This document shows, piece by piece, positions 10,298 to 19,805 of a stretch of DNA of 35,835 bases (the first letter of the stretch is position 1; each line of letters starts with the position of its first letter). The position numbers were made by a program, and so were the translations under genes. Source of the DNA: Chara braunii (taxonomy: Eukaryota; Streptophyta; Charophyceae; Charales; Characeae); assembly GCA_003427395.1 (NCBI GenBank), contig BFEA01000368.1, positions 164,728 to 200,562 on the forward strand, read 5' to 3'. Below the pieces are notes generated by a model that was not told the DNA's origin, did not search any database, and worked only from the letters and a program-made list of their open reading frames with translations.

Positions 10298-11440
10298 ATG
10301 GTTAGACGTTGTACTCCATGGCAACCGTCAAAGTCAAACCCCTTGATATTCGACCGCCACGACAGCTTAAAGCTGTTTACTCAACCCCTCTGCACAGGGT
10401 GTAGAAGAGGGTGTGGTCTTCAACCGCACATGGCAGTTGTCTGGCGTCGAGGGATTACCCCTCAAAGCGCCTGTCAGCCGACACTTGAGTGTCGAGCGCG
10501 ACCCTCGAGGTTATCAAGGCCCGTGAGGCTACGAGTACCACAAAGTACCCCATCAGCGCGAATGCTTGCGTATGCCCGCATGGCTGGTTGGCATGAGAAG
10601 GCCATGCGCTCGCTCGACACTTATACGGAAGTCCAGAGCGCGATACCTATCTGATCTTGCTGCATAAAGTTATGGGTCGGATACTGAAGGGACTAGGAGT
10701 GTTGTTGTACTGTGGTGTTGTTTATGGTGGTTGTTTCGTGTGCTTCCGTGTTGTTATGCGTGGTAAATGTGAGTGTTGTGGCGTAACGCGTGGTGTGTAG
10801 GGTGCGTCCTAGTCGACCGACGCCGGGTCGCGCTTGGGACTTCAGCCCCCCAGTGCGTCGATTCGCGTGCGGGTTCGATTTTGGGCGTTCGACCGCGCGT
10901 ACCCCCTATGCTACAGCGAGCGAGAAACGCCCTCGGCTGGGCCACCTCTGCAATTGCATACGAAAAACTTTCGCATGTGGTTCAGCAGCTCGGCGGGGAT
11001 ACGCCCACCTAAGGGATGGTGACAGCCCCCGCAAGTGGAGGTAAGCGGTGCCTCGTGTGATCCTGTCCTGTAGCAGGGGCTCGCGAGAGGTACGGCTGAC
11101 GCACTCGGCCGAAGCGGCAAACGCTCTCCGCGACAAGTCCTGCATAATCCTGCGTGACGCGGCCGGGAGGGTCCCTGTGCGGGACCGATGCGCTCGACAA
11201 CGGGCAACTACCACAGGCCCAGGGCCTGATTCGTTTGGTCTGGGGCTCAGCCTCCCTGGGCCTACCGGAAGCTTCTGGGCAGGGGCCCAGCGCAGCAGGC
11301 TGCACGCAAGCAGGCTGGCCACTTCCATTTAGGAAAGGGCAAGCCCACGCATTGGGCATCCGTGCACTGGCTGCGTGTTGCGCAAGCGCTGCTGCGCTAA
11401 CGCTGGCCAACGCTCACGCGCTCACGGGCGAGCTGAAAGG
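10298..11440. other. GC-rich stretch with short perfect hairpins and overlapping chance frames
   Basis: Many overlapping open frames on both strands come from high GC; none is recognisable. The stretch contains short perfect inverted repeats, for example 10,362-10,376 (7-bp stem, 1-nt loop) and 10,479-10,494 (7-bp stem, 2-nt loop), and a near-perfect one around 10,959-10,980. The style resembles the hairpin-rich parts of the retrotransposon leader but is less dense. Confidence 0.4.
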
Positions 11441-12158
11441 AGCAGGCAGCCATAGCCGAGTTGTGCTGCTTTATGCTGGATGGGGCGCATGGTGGTCCTT
11501 GGGTGCATGTGGCATCTGTGAGTTGGGGATCGAGGTTGTCAGTGATACGAGAAACATATGTGGTGCTTGAGGTGATGGCATTGGCCGAGATCTGCTCGTA
11601 CTTCGGAGAAGCTGTTGACGTCATCAGCGGCATTGTAGACTAGTCTAGATAGGATCTGCCATTCGTAGTCTGGGCGCCGAGCGCCAGATAGGATATCGAC
11701 ATTGGTTCTTCATTGATGATAATGAGACTATTCAACATTGTCAACTATGAGCTTTTGTTGTGCTCTTATTTGGTGGAACTCGTGATGCAATTCTGCTATT
11801 GGTTCGAGGTCAGGACTATCTGGTCTCATGCGTACGATGCTGTTTGATTTCTGAAGTTCGCTATCGCTCATTTTCCTTGCACTACAATCCCATGGTTTCC
11901 GCAGCCACATGTGCACACACTCCGCACCCAGACACCACACGTCCGTGGGCTGGGACTTTGTTATGAATGCATGGTCCCTTAACATGCCCCTTGTTCTTTC
12001 CCAGGGTCCGCAACCAACATGTCTTTTGTCAGGGGCTTTCTGTAGGCATGGTTAATGCCAACTGTGGTTGCAACTGCTTTGCTGAGAATTCTCAGCCAGG
12101 CCTTCCATGTTATCACCCATCTCGTCCCTACCATGTATGTCCTCCCTGTTGCCAAGGA
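11441..12158. other. Target-site flank of the gypsy element, no gene recognised
   Basis: Unremarkable sequence leading up to the insertion point. Short open frames (11,461-11,643; 11,967-12,176) show no known domain. The last bases before the element are the 5-bp target sequence CAGAT. Confidence 0.45.
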
Positions 12159-12163
12159 CAGAT
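12159..12163 (+). repeat. Target site duplication CAGAT (left copy)
   Basis: The five bases directly before the TG of the 5' LTR are CAGAT. The same five bases follow the CA end of the 3' LTR at 25,056-25,060. A 5-bp duplication is normal for Ty3/gypsy integrases and proves that the two LTRs belong to one insertion. Confidence 0.95.
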
Positions 12164-12731
12164 TGTGGCATTCTGAGCCACACGGGCCCCAGTTAGGGCC
12201 CGATTCCAGATAGGCAGGGTAGGCCTAAGGGGACGACGGTTCAGATGAGGCCCAGGTAGGCTAGGACCACGATGGTTCAGGCAGGCCAGGGGTAGAGGCC
12301 CAAGCCAACGGCCACAAGGCCGGTACCGGTCGAGCATAGGACCTACCGGCGGTGTAGTGCAGAGGCTGCCGCGTTTAGGCACCAAGTCCAGTTTTGAAGC
12401 AGGACCGTTCGTCAGATCAACGGTCCAGGCCGGTAGGTACCAACAGGAAGGAGGCCGGCCCAGCACTACAAAAGGCTGGGTACCAGCCTCAGTAGGAAGG
12501 TTGGTAGACAGGAGTTAGGCTTCAGGATTAGCGCAGCATTGCATCGTTAGTGAGATTAGCGCAGCGCGGCAGCGTTAGCGCGAACAGCGAGGCGAGATCA
12601 AGACAAAAGCAAGGAGGAACCAGCGTAGCAAGGACAGCGCCAGCCACCGGCCCAGTCCGCGGCCCAGCGCCATAGCAACCGGAACAGCTATCAGGGAGGA
12701 AGGCCTCGCCTTCTCTCGCTCTTCCTCCTCC

Positions 12732-12770
<39 letters not shown>

Positions 12771-13328
12771 TCCCTCTCTCTCTCTCCTCCTACCTTCTCA
12801 GTCTAAGTCTACTTCTGGGTTCTCCTACGGGACTACTATAAGTATGAAGGATGGTTACAAATTCTAATGACATTGGAGATAGTGACATTGGGACTATAGG
12901 TTGAGGACTACTTGTGGGATCTGATTTCATCTTCCTCTAGAGATGTACTTGACATTGTGAGATCGATATCTGAGACATTGTGAGACACTGTATTCGCGAC
13001 ATTTCGGATTTTCACTACCTCTTGCATTTCAGGATACTATTTTTGGAAACATTGAGTTGACGTCATCTTCCCTCTCCTCCTCCCTTCGTCTCTCTCCTCC
13101 CCCCATTCGTCTGTGGATGATCTTAGACCCTGGCCTTTCGTCTATGCCCAAGGCCAGGGCTTTCACACCACTGATGTATGATTGAGAGTGTTCAATTGCA
13201 GTCCGAGTCAGGTCAGAGTCAGTCCATGCATCTCAAGTCTTCCGCTGACATTGTATCAACTCTGTATTATCTGGTCGGTTCTAGGAATCTGCGCCATACT
13301 TATGACTGTGTCTCACGAGTATGCAACA
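12164..13328 (+). repeat. 5' LTR (1,165 bp)
   Basis: It starts TGTGGCATTCTGAGCC and ends GAGTATGCAACA. The likely promoter is near 12,465 (ACTACAAAAGG, TATA-like). A CT microsatellite occupies about 12,735-12,789. A palindrome-like word at 12,400-12,428 is broken by mismatches here but perfect in the 3' LTR. Most differences from the 3' LTR are single-base changes plus microsatellite length. Confidence 0.97.
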
Positions 13329-13331
13329 GTT

Positions 13332-13343
13332 TGGTATCGGAGC
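13332..13343 (+). promoter_or_regulatory. Primer binding site for initiator tRNA-Met
   Basis: Three bases after the LTR end the sequence reads TGGTATCGGAGC. It differs at one position (G for A) from TGGTATCAGAGC, the complement of the 3' end of plant initiator tRNA-Met, the usual minus-strand primer of plant gypsy elements. Confidence 0.92.
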
Positions 13344-13354
13344 AGACCAGCATT

Positions 13355-13830
13355 GATTGGATGGATTGGATGGATGGATGGATGGATGGATGGATGGATG
13401 GATCGATGGATCGATGGATGGATGGATGGATGGATGGATGGATGGATGGAGGGAGGGAGGGAGGGAGGGAGGGACAGAGGGAGGGAGGGACGGATGGAGG
13501 GAGGGACGGACGGACGGAGGGACGGACGGACGGAGGGACGGACGGAGGGACGGACGGAGGGACGGAGGGAGGGACGGATGGNNNNNNNNNNNNNNNNNNN
13601 NNNNNNNNNNNNNNNNNNNNNNNNNNNNNNNNNNNNNNNNNNNNNNNNNNNNNNNNNNNNNNNNNNNNNNNNNNNNNNNNNNNNNNNNNNNNNNNNNNNN
13701 NNNNNNNNNNNNNNNNNNNNNNNNNNNNNNNNNNNNNNNNNNNNNNNNNNNNNNNNGGAGGGAGGGAGGGAGGGAGGGAGGGAGGGAGGGACGGATGAAC
13801 GGATGGATGGATGGATCGATTGATTGATTG
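13355..13830 (+). repeat. GGAT/GGAG/GGAC tetranucleotide array with gap
   Basis: It runs from GATTGGATGG through long blocks of GGAT, GGAG and GGAC units to GATT units, with 175 unknown bases inside. It begins a few bases after the primer binding site, so it sits in the element's leader RNA. Open frames through it (Asp-Gly-Trp-Met and Arg-Glu-Gly repeats, or Pro-Ser on the other strand) are repeat artefacts. Confidence 0.95.
13582..13756. other. Assembly gap (175 N)
   Basis: A run of unknown bases inside the tetranucleotide array. The true array length is therefore unknown. Confidence 1.
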
Positions 13831-15430
13831 ATTGCACCTGTACTCTATTATCATTAAATCGCAAGTTGCAAAAACAAAAATTCTCTCGTACTTACATAGT
13901 AATTAGGTCGTTTTGTAATTTTAGGTGTTGCGACTTTTCTCCATATCGCGCAAATTAGGGAATCACTAATTACGATTAACCTAATTAGCGCTAATTAGGG
14001 TTAGTCCTAACCTAACCTAATGACCTATCAAGTCTATGGGAAGTAAGTGCCAGCCAGGCACCGCGCCAATTAAGGCAGATCGGGCCTGAGCACGACCAAG
14101 TTCAACAGCAACTTCACGGAACTTTCACTTTTTGCAAACACATCTTTCATTGCGATTAAAGTTCGAATCTTTTCAAGCAAATCGTGTATCTTCCTACAAC
14201 CATCGACCACATTGGTGCTTGCTCCTTGTAGCAAGGCCAATCACGACAAGAGTGCCTAGCCGCACTCTGTTTCAACTAGTAGCCATGAACCGAGCTTCTT
14301 GTGGCTCAGTTCTCCATACACGAGTAGCCCCTAAAACGACCACTAAGGGGTATGCTATGGCAGCTCCCCTTAACGTGAGGCGGTAAGGACTTACGACTCT
14401 TCCGTGAGTAGGCGCATGTCCTTTCCCTAGGAGGTGGTCAGGGACACCCCTCGTCCTCGCCTGAGCGAACCTCGGATCTCAGAAGTCGGGCTGGCTCCAC
14501 CACAACAGCATGGTATCCCCCCCCATAAGCGGTCCACTCTGAGTCGATAGCAGGGCCGACCCCTAAGGCAACGAACCCCCGCCTCAGATGCCTCTTAGGA
14601 AAGGGAAACACGTCTACCACAACGGCAAACGATCCCTCGCCAACTGACGTCAAGGGTAACTTAGGCGAAAAAGGAGATCACAAAAGAAAAAATCATTCAG
14701 ACAGACGGGCATAGACAAAGAGGGTCATTCGGGAAAGAACGGGTAACCTTCGGAAGAGTCTATGTCTAATTGATTTCTTCTTCTTCTTTGTGTGATCGCT
14801 TCATTTCACATTGACTACTGACTTCCCATCCCTTCAACATACATACAGGTGAGCAACTGAAAACAAACATCATTCTCTCGTTGCCATTGACATAGTCAGA
14901 TTCCCTTTTTTCAGGCATCCTTCTACCTACCTGCACATCAGATCAAATAACAATTTCAAAAGAAAACAATGCAATCCCAAACTCATGTCAGACTTCCATT
15001 CACACGTGCAAACACACATTTCCTCTACCTTTTCAGTGAACATCCAAAGAACAGGGTCAAGCAAAGTGCGGGTCCACACAGGTGTGAAGGGGTCTGAGTC
15101 AAAACTGACCTTGAGTGAAGTTAAAAAGACGGCCCACTCAAGAAGACCGTTTGGAATCTCGCCACTTGATAAGAAGACTGTCGCAACAAGTCGTCCACAA
15201 GGTGTCCACACCACACCCTCAAAAGTAATCACCTGCTGCGACACTCCCCCAGTACACTATCACTCTCAACAATCCAATAACACCTTCACGTCGTTGTCAC
15301 TCACCCCCAATTTCACTGCGCCACTACGGTGTCGCACTCACACCACTTTCAAGCGCACCACCACTTTGCGGTACCTTCCCTGTGCCAATGCCCAATCACC
15401 ACTTTTTTTTATAGTCAGTGCAAGAATACT
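13831..15430 (+). other. Retrotransposon leader, unique part
   Basis: Between the tetranucleotide array and the 54-bp repeat there is no recognisable domain. The first 200 bp are AT-rich (repeated TAATTAG and CCTAA words near 13,960-14,030); the rest is mixed. Open frames at 14,985-15,446 (+) and 14,927-15,244 (-) overlap each other and look fortuitous. The usual gypsy leader is a few hundred bases, so this could be a further insertion that lost its ends or an acquired segment. Confidence 0.4.
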
Positions 15431-15655
15431 GCCGCCTCCGCCGTGAAAAACCGGCAGTGTTTCCGCACCACTACCACTAAACTCAGTGTCATTGCCGCAA
15501 AATTTCGGCAGCACTTCCGCACCACCGCCGTCAAACCCGGCGCCGTCGCCGCAAAATTTCGGCAGCGCTTCCGCACTACCGCCGTCAAACTCGGCGCTGT
15601 CGCCACAAAATTTCGGCAGCGCTTTCGCACCACCACCTCAAAAGTGTTGCCGTTG
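15431..15655 (+). repeat. 54-bp minisatellite, about four copies
   Basis: The word AAAATTTCGGCAG (first copy AAAAACCGGCAG) begins at 15,445, 15,499, 15,553 and 15,607, exactly 54 bp apart. Because 54 is a multiple of three, the repeat is open in more than one frame. Within 15,329-15,916 (+) it gives an 18-residue repeat around K-F-R-Q-R-F-R-T-T. Whether that 195-codon frame is a protein is doubtful: it has no known domain and the rest is Ser/Leu-rich. The repeat core occurs in reverse complement at 9.4-9.5 kb. Confidence 0.85.
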
Positions 15656-15929
15656 CCGTGCAGAGTGAACAACACCTCCCCTGCGCTCCACCAAGTGCAG
15701 TGGCAGCTATGGCTTCCCTCACTCTCACGCTCCCTGCAGACCTCCAGTGTTTCTCTCTCTCTTCCCCTCGCTGAGATGGCGGCTATGGCTGTGCTTCACA
15801 GCTATGGCCACCTCCAGCAGTTCTCCTCCCTCACTTGCAGACCTCCACTCATCTCCCTCTCACTCGACCAGCAGATCCTCCTCCAGCAGCGAGCATTCAC
15901 CCAAGCAAAATGCTAGCAGCACCAGCCAC

Positions 15930-18145
15930 AAATGAATGCTGGCTGGCTGGCTGCTGGCTGTTTTATAGCTGGTTGCCCCCAGCCAAAACTCGGAGTGAGG
16001 CCTGGCCCTTGATCCCAACCGCGATCAAGGGTTGAGAAACTTGATGTTCCTCTAGGGGAACCATGTTCCAGGCCTTGGTAATGCATCTGGCTGCTACCCC
16101 CGGCCAGACGCAGCCTTAAAGGGCTGCATAGAGCCAAGTAGAGCAGACTGTTGAAGTTCAACAGTCTGCTGTCATCTCAAAGTCCAGATGCTTCTACCTC
16201 TGCATCTGGCCCTGCGTCGCGATTAGATTCGCGACGCTCTATTGTTGATTTTTTTTTTTTTTCCCTTCATTTCCCTGGGTAGAGGTAACTCGTTTACAAA
16301 ACGAGCAGCCCCCCCCCCCCACTTTCCCACAGTCATTTCACGAGTCGAGCTCATAAGGGCCTTCTAACCCCTCACAGTGCGCCCGCACCTGGCTTAACTT
16401 GAGTGCCACGTTCGGGCGCCACTCCAAGTAGCTGCTGCCCGTTCAAAATGAACGGGCGCAGCTACAGTATCTGCACAAAAGAGAAAGGGCAGGGGCACAA
16501 AATATATGGCGACGTATTTTTTTCTGCCTTAGGGCAGATTCATTCGATTTTGCTCACCCTATGGCTGATTGTCGAGGTTCAGCCTCCTAACGAGTCGGTG
16601 GAAGTCCGACGAAACAGTCTAGCACAGCCACGCTCCCCCCCCCCTTTTTTTTCCCCTGCAGCCAGTTTCAACGGGCGCAGCCACTATGACAGTGGCACAA
16701 CCACTGCTCATGGGATGCGACCCTGCACCCTCCCATGTTCCGGCTGTAGATACATCCATTCGCAAGTCTCACTTATGACACCAGCCCGTTCGTCAAAACG
16801 AACGGGCAATTCAGTAATTTCACGAACAGAAGAAAAAAAGAAAATCTAAAGAATCTAAGAAGAATCTAAATAAGAAAATATAAGCAAGTCTTAACAAATC
16901 TAAATTAAAAAAAAAAAGAGCTTACCTTGGCATTGAAACGGTTGCCCGTTTAAAACGGGCACCGCTTTGCAAAGCTGGGGACTGAATGCCCTAGCCAGTT
17001 CCTCCTGCGCCATCTGGCACTTCATCCACGGTCACTTCATATCTCGTGGCTTCTCAGCCACGAGCAGCCAAACCCCAGGGGCATGGTCCCACTAGCAAGG
17101 AGGGTCAGATCGAATGCCTGAATCGGGACGAGATTATGGAGATGTGCAGGAAATCGAGATTGAACTGCTCTTCTGCATCTTTGCATAAACCGTGTCCAGA
17201 TTCAGGAGTTCGATCCTATCTTCTTTGCTAGTGGGATTTCGGCCCCAGGGTAAATATAATGAAAAAAATCTAAAAAAACAACTTTAAATAAATAAATAAT
17301 AAACGAAGTAAACCACAAAAAAAAGCTTACTTGAAAACGGTTGCGTATTCGTGACGGACGCCTGCTTCAATTTTGGGGACACTAAGCCCCCAATCACTTC
17401 CCACCGCGCCACTTGGTGCTTTATTTTCAGTTAGCCTTTTTTTTTTCGATTTAGGCATATCATCCTTGAAAACGCAGGGGCCTTGCTGAACTGCGCGCGA
17501 CCGTTTTCAGCCATGCAATCTCATCTCGCACGACCGAGAATGGCCGTGCCAAAAGGCTGGGCTGCTCCAAAAGGAGCTAGCCCAGTGGCGATGTCATTGG
17601 GGCTCGACCCCGGTATCTGTTGGGCAAGAGTCTTGTGTGATATTCTACTGGGCTAGCTCCTATTCCACATTGGAATAGGAGCAGCTCTTCCTTAAGAAGA
17701 GCTTGGCCCAGTGCAATATCGCACATGGCCTCACGCAGGCTACACCTGCGTACCCCAGAAGCCCCAGTCGCTGGCCAACCGCGCTGCCGCCAATACGGCG
17801 ACCATCTGGCAGCACGACACGCATGTCGTGGCCACGCACATGGCGTGGCCACCTATTTGGCCTACTAAGGCCCTGAATCGCCCACCACTACGACCTTGTC
17901 GGGAACCGCGAACGACAAGTCGTACCTCCGACTCCCGCTGTTTCGATCGAACGTCAATGACGTCACATGTCAACAACATCATACGTCAACAACGTCCGGC
18001 TTTAGGTTTCTCAGTTATAGGGTTGGTCTGAATAAACTTTGGCAACGTCAATCTCATCATGTTCCTCAAATCCTACGAAAGGAGTCGGACAATGTCTGAC
18101 CTTGAAAAACTCGGGCAGAAACCCTCACAGGGGTTTCTGTCCCGA
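15930..18145 (+). promoter_or_regulatory. Leader region packed with short perfect hairpins
   Basis: At least a dozen inverted repeats with 8-14 bp stems and 1-6 nt loops were found by hand. Examples: 16,142-16,170 (14 bp, 1-nt loop), 16,214-16,237 (9 bp), 16,431-16,462 (9 bp plus a 5-bp extension), 16,784-16,807 (10 bp), 16,944-16,960 (8 bp, 1-nt loop), 17,043-17,064 (9 bp), 17,656-17,682 (12 bp), 17,683-17,703 (8 bp), 17,828-17,852 (10 bp) and 18,111-18,145 (8 bp plus 5 bp). Lone hairpins are common, but this density is not. It lies directly before gag in the presumed genomic RNA. Roles in packaging, translation control or transposon self-silencing are guesses. Confidence 0.75.
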
Positions 18146-18915
18146 CAACGCTACTAGCGTTTCTCAAACGTCTCCAACTCTACTCGGAGACCACTGCAGC
18201 TGAACTGAGCAAGTGGGAAGAGGAGGAAGCCGCCTGCCAGCAGGCAATCCAACGCCAGCTGGCAGAGGCAGAGGCAGCACGTCAGCGGGCCGCGGCGGAT
18301 GCTGCAGCAGCCGCATGGTTGCAACAACAGTAGGTCGAGGCAAGTCAGAAGCAAGTCCGTTACCAAGCTACAAAGGAGCTCGCCAACGAAGAAGCCACGT
18401 ACCGGAGTTTACTCCGACAGCAACATTTTTGAGCAAATGAAGAACAAGAGGAGCCGACTGAGGAAGAGAGAAACACGGAAGCCACAACAGTTTTGATGGA
18501 GAATCTGTTGTACATGTGCAATTGGCAGCAACGTGAACTGCTGGCCATGCGGCAGGTCTTCATCCGCCACAAAACAACGTTTAAAGCACTTGACAAGAAG
18601 ATCGCTACCCTGCAGGCCGAGATCAGCACACTACACGCCGCCAACAGCCAGCAGCAAACACTCAATGACCAGTTGCAGACCGATGTCAGCATGGGGTTGG
18701 CACAACTGTCAACAGCTGCGTCAACGGGCAGCGCAGTGGCAGACTGCAGCCCAGCTTTGGCCGCGCAGGCCAAACAACTTGAGGAGCGGATCAACCACGT
18801 GGTCGCCTCCCTTGGCGACATCAGCAAATTTGCTGGAGCATCGACAGTCAGCAATCAGCTGCAGACGCTCAGCGACCGCGTTCAGCAACGACCTGCCGCC
18901 GCCGCCAAGGAATGA
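18092..18915 (+). pseudogene. gag: N-terminal part of Gag, Glu/Ala/Gln-rich coiled coil, interrupted
   Basis: A start at 18,092 (M-S-D-L-E-K) runs in one frame to about 18,140; the frame then moves by -1 and stays the same through to the Gag core at 18,919. In that frame the translation is a long helical, coiled-coil-like tract (rows of Glu, Ala, Gln, Leu, Arg), then 18,493-18,915, which is open from a Met and contains heptad-like Leu/Ile/Gln spacing. Three in-frame stops break it: TAG 18,331-18,333, TGA 18,430-18,432 and TGA 18,913-18,915. Each is one C-to-T change away from CAG or CGA, as expected from cytosine deamination. Such N-terminal coiled coils occur in several plant gypsy Gags. The last stop is 3 bases before the ATG of the Gag core. 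Confidence 0.7.
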
Positions 18916-18918
18916 AAG

Positions 18919-19698
18919 ATGCCGAACTTCAAGATCGAGAAGTTCGACGACTACCACAAGACTGATCCGCTGCAATGGTGGATGGCATTCAACGCAGAGG
19001 CGGACGTACATCACACCCCACCACTGCGGCGGCTTGACGCACTCTACCTCCAACTCATTGGAGGGGTGCAGGCTTTCATGACGCACATGGCGGTCACATT
19101 GGAATGCACCATCGCCACCCTCCACACCAAGATTACGTGGGAGAAATTCGAGAAGAAATGGAAGACCCGGTTCATGGTCAACAACGACAAGCGTCATGCC
19201 TTGAACAAGATCTTCCACATGTTTCAAGGTCAGCAACCTTCACGGGAGTGGTTGACGGAGTGGCAAAGACTCGTTGCCACCCCGGAGTTGAACTTACTGT
19301 TCGACGCAATCCGGGCCGAATTCTTCGCTCGGTCATGCGACGCCTTGACAGCTGCTCTTGGCAGCGAATTCCAGTATGAGACCTTTGATGACATGATCTC
19401 AAAGGCAAGGGAGCTCATACAAGGTAACCGGCGCGCGACCAACGAGGCCCGCCAACAACCTGGTTACGTGGAGAAAGGCAAAGGTCAGCGGACGCCGCAA
19501 GTAGCAACAGTCCAACAAGGACCTAGTGAGGACCACGCAGCCGCGTCTACATCAAGTGACGGAGATGTGGCGGCAGCAATACCACCGCAACGCTCAAGAC
19601 CCCGAGGGGGAAACAGAAGGCGAAACCAGCGTCAGCGGATGGAGCACAACAGGCACCATGGACGAAATTCGGTATCACCGAAGACATGTTCAAGCTGA
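18919..19698 (+). CDS. gag: Gag core (retrotransposon capsid-like domain)
   Basis: A 259-codon open frame, M-P-N-F-K-I-E-K-F-D onward. The pattern K-F-D-x-Y-x-K-x-D-P-x-x-W-W near the start, the repeated aromatic and Leu spacing, W-E-K-F-E-K-K-W near residue 75 and the W-L-T-E-W-Q-R-L segment near residue 112 are typical of the retrotransposon Gag domain that builds the particle. The C-terminus is basic and Gln/Arg-rich. The family normally continues into a CCHC knuckle; here that knuckle lies in the -1 frame, and the switch point coincides with GGGAAAC at 19,608-19,614. The 29 codons after the heptamer in this frame are unrelated to the family and may be out-of-frame tail. The start used is an in-frame Met just after a stop, so the real N-terminus may lie upstream. 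Confidence 0.85.
   Translation: MPNFKIEKFDDYHKTDPLQWWMAFNAEADVHHTPPLRRLDALYLQLIGGVQAFMTHMAVTLECTIATLHTKITWEKFEKKWKTRFMVNNDKRHALNKIFHMFQGQQPSREWLTEWQRLVATPELNLLFDAIRAEFFARSCDALTAALGSEFQYETFDDMISKARELIQGNRRATNEARQQPGYVEKGKGQRTPQVATVQQGPSEDHAAASTSSDGDVAAAIPPQRSRPRGGNRRRNQRQRMEHNRHHGRNSVSPKTCSS
19608..19614 (+). promoter_or_regulatory. Candidate -1 frameshift heptamer GGGAAAC (gag to zinc knuckle)
   Basis: In the Gag frame the codons are GGA-AAC preceded by G, which is the X-XXY-YYZ register required for -1 slippage. Slippage would lead exactly into the frame that encodes the zinc knuckle. GGGAAAC is a known functional slippery site in lentiviruses. I find no strong hairpin at the usual 5-10 nt spacing (a 6-bp hairpin at 19,668-19,682 is too far). 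A single base lost from the adjacent G run is the alternative. Confidence 0.45.
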
Positions 19699-19805
19699 GG
19701 CAGAAATGGGGATGCTGTTTTTGGTGCAACAGCACCAAACACATCACTAGCGCATGCCTCGACAAGGACAAGGAAAATGTCAAGCGTCCAAGCTCGGGAA
19801 ACTGA
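19614..19805 (+). CDS. gag: Nucleocapsid zinc knuckle segment (-1 frame)
   Basis: Read in the -1 frame relative to Gag, this segment encodes a Lys/Gln-rich linker, a W-T-K-F-G-I-T-E-D-x-F segment and a CCHC knuckle of exact spacing C-X2-C-X4-H-X4-C (19,716-19,757), the nucleic-acid-binding end of Gag. The frame ends at TGA 19,803-19,805, directly after GGGAAAC. The segment has no start of its own and can only be expressed by fusion to Gag, through frameshifting or in an intact relative. Confidence 0.75.
   Translation, partial: QKAKPASADGAQQAPWTKFGITEDMFKLRQKWGCCFWCNSTKHITSACLDKDKENVKRPSSGN

Noticed and set aside
10850-10900. tRNA-like GGTTCGATT box
   Set aside because: A single B-box-like word without an A box, acceptor pairing or cloverleaf; chance occurrence.
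10754-11570. Cluster of overlapping GC-rich open frames as a gene
   Set aside because: Frames overlap on both strands, none has a domain, and length is explained by scarce AT-rich stop codons at high GC.
13178-13864. Long open frames on both strands (Asp-Gly-Trp-Met, Arg-Glu-Gly and Pro-Ser repeats)
   Set aside because: They are translations of the GGAT/GGAG/GGAC array and of unknown bases; equally open frames exist on both strands, as expected from a tetranucleotide repeat.
15329-15916. Novel repeat protein of 195 residues
   Set aside because: Half of it is a 54-bp minisatellite that is also open in other frames, and the rest is Ser/Leu-rich with no domain. I keep it as a repeat, not as a gene.
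18360-19236. Minus-strand frames opposite gag
   Set aside because: They are shadows of the real plus-strand Gag frame; the plus strand carries the recognisable motifs.
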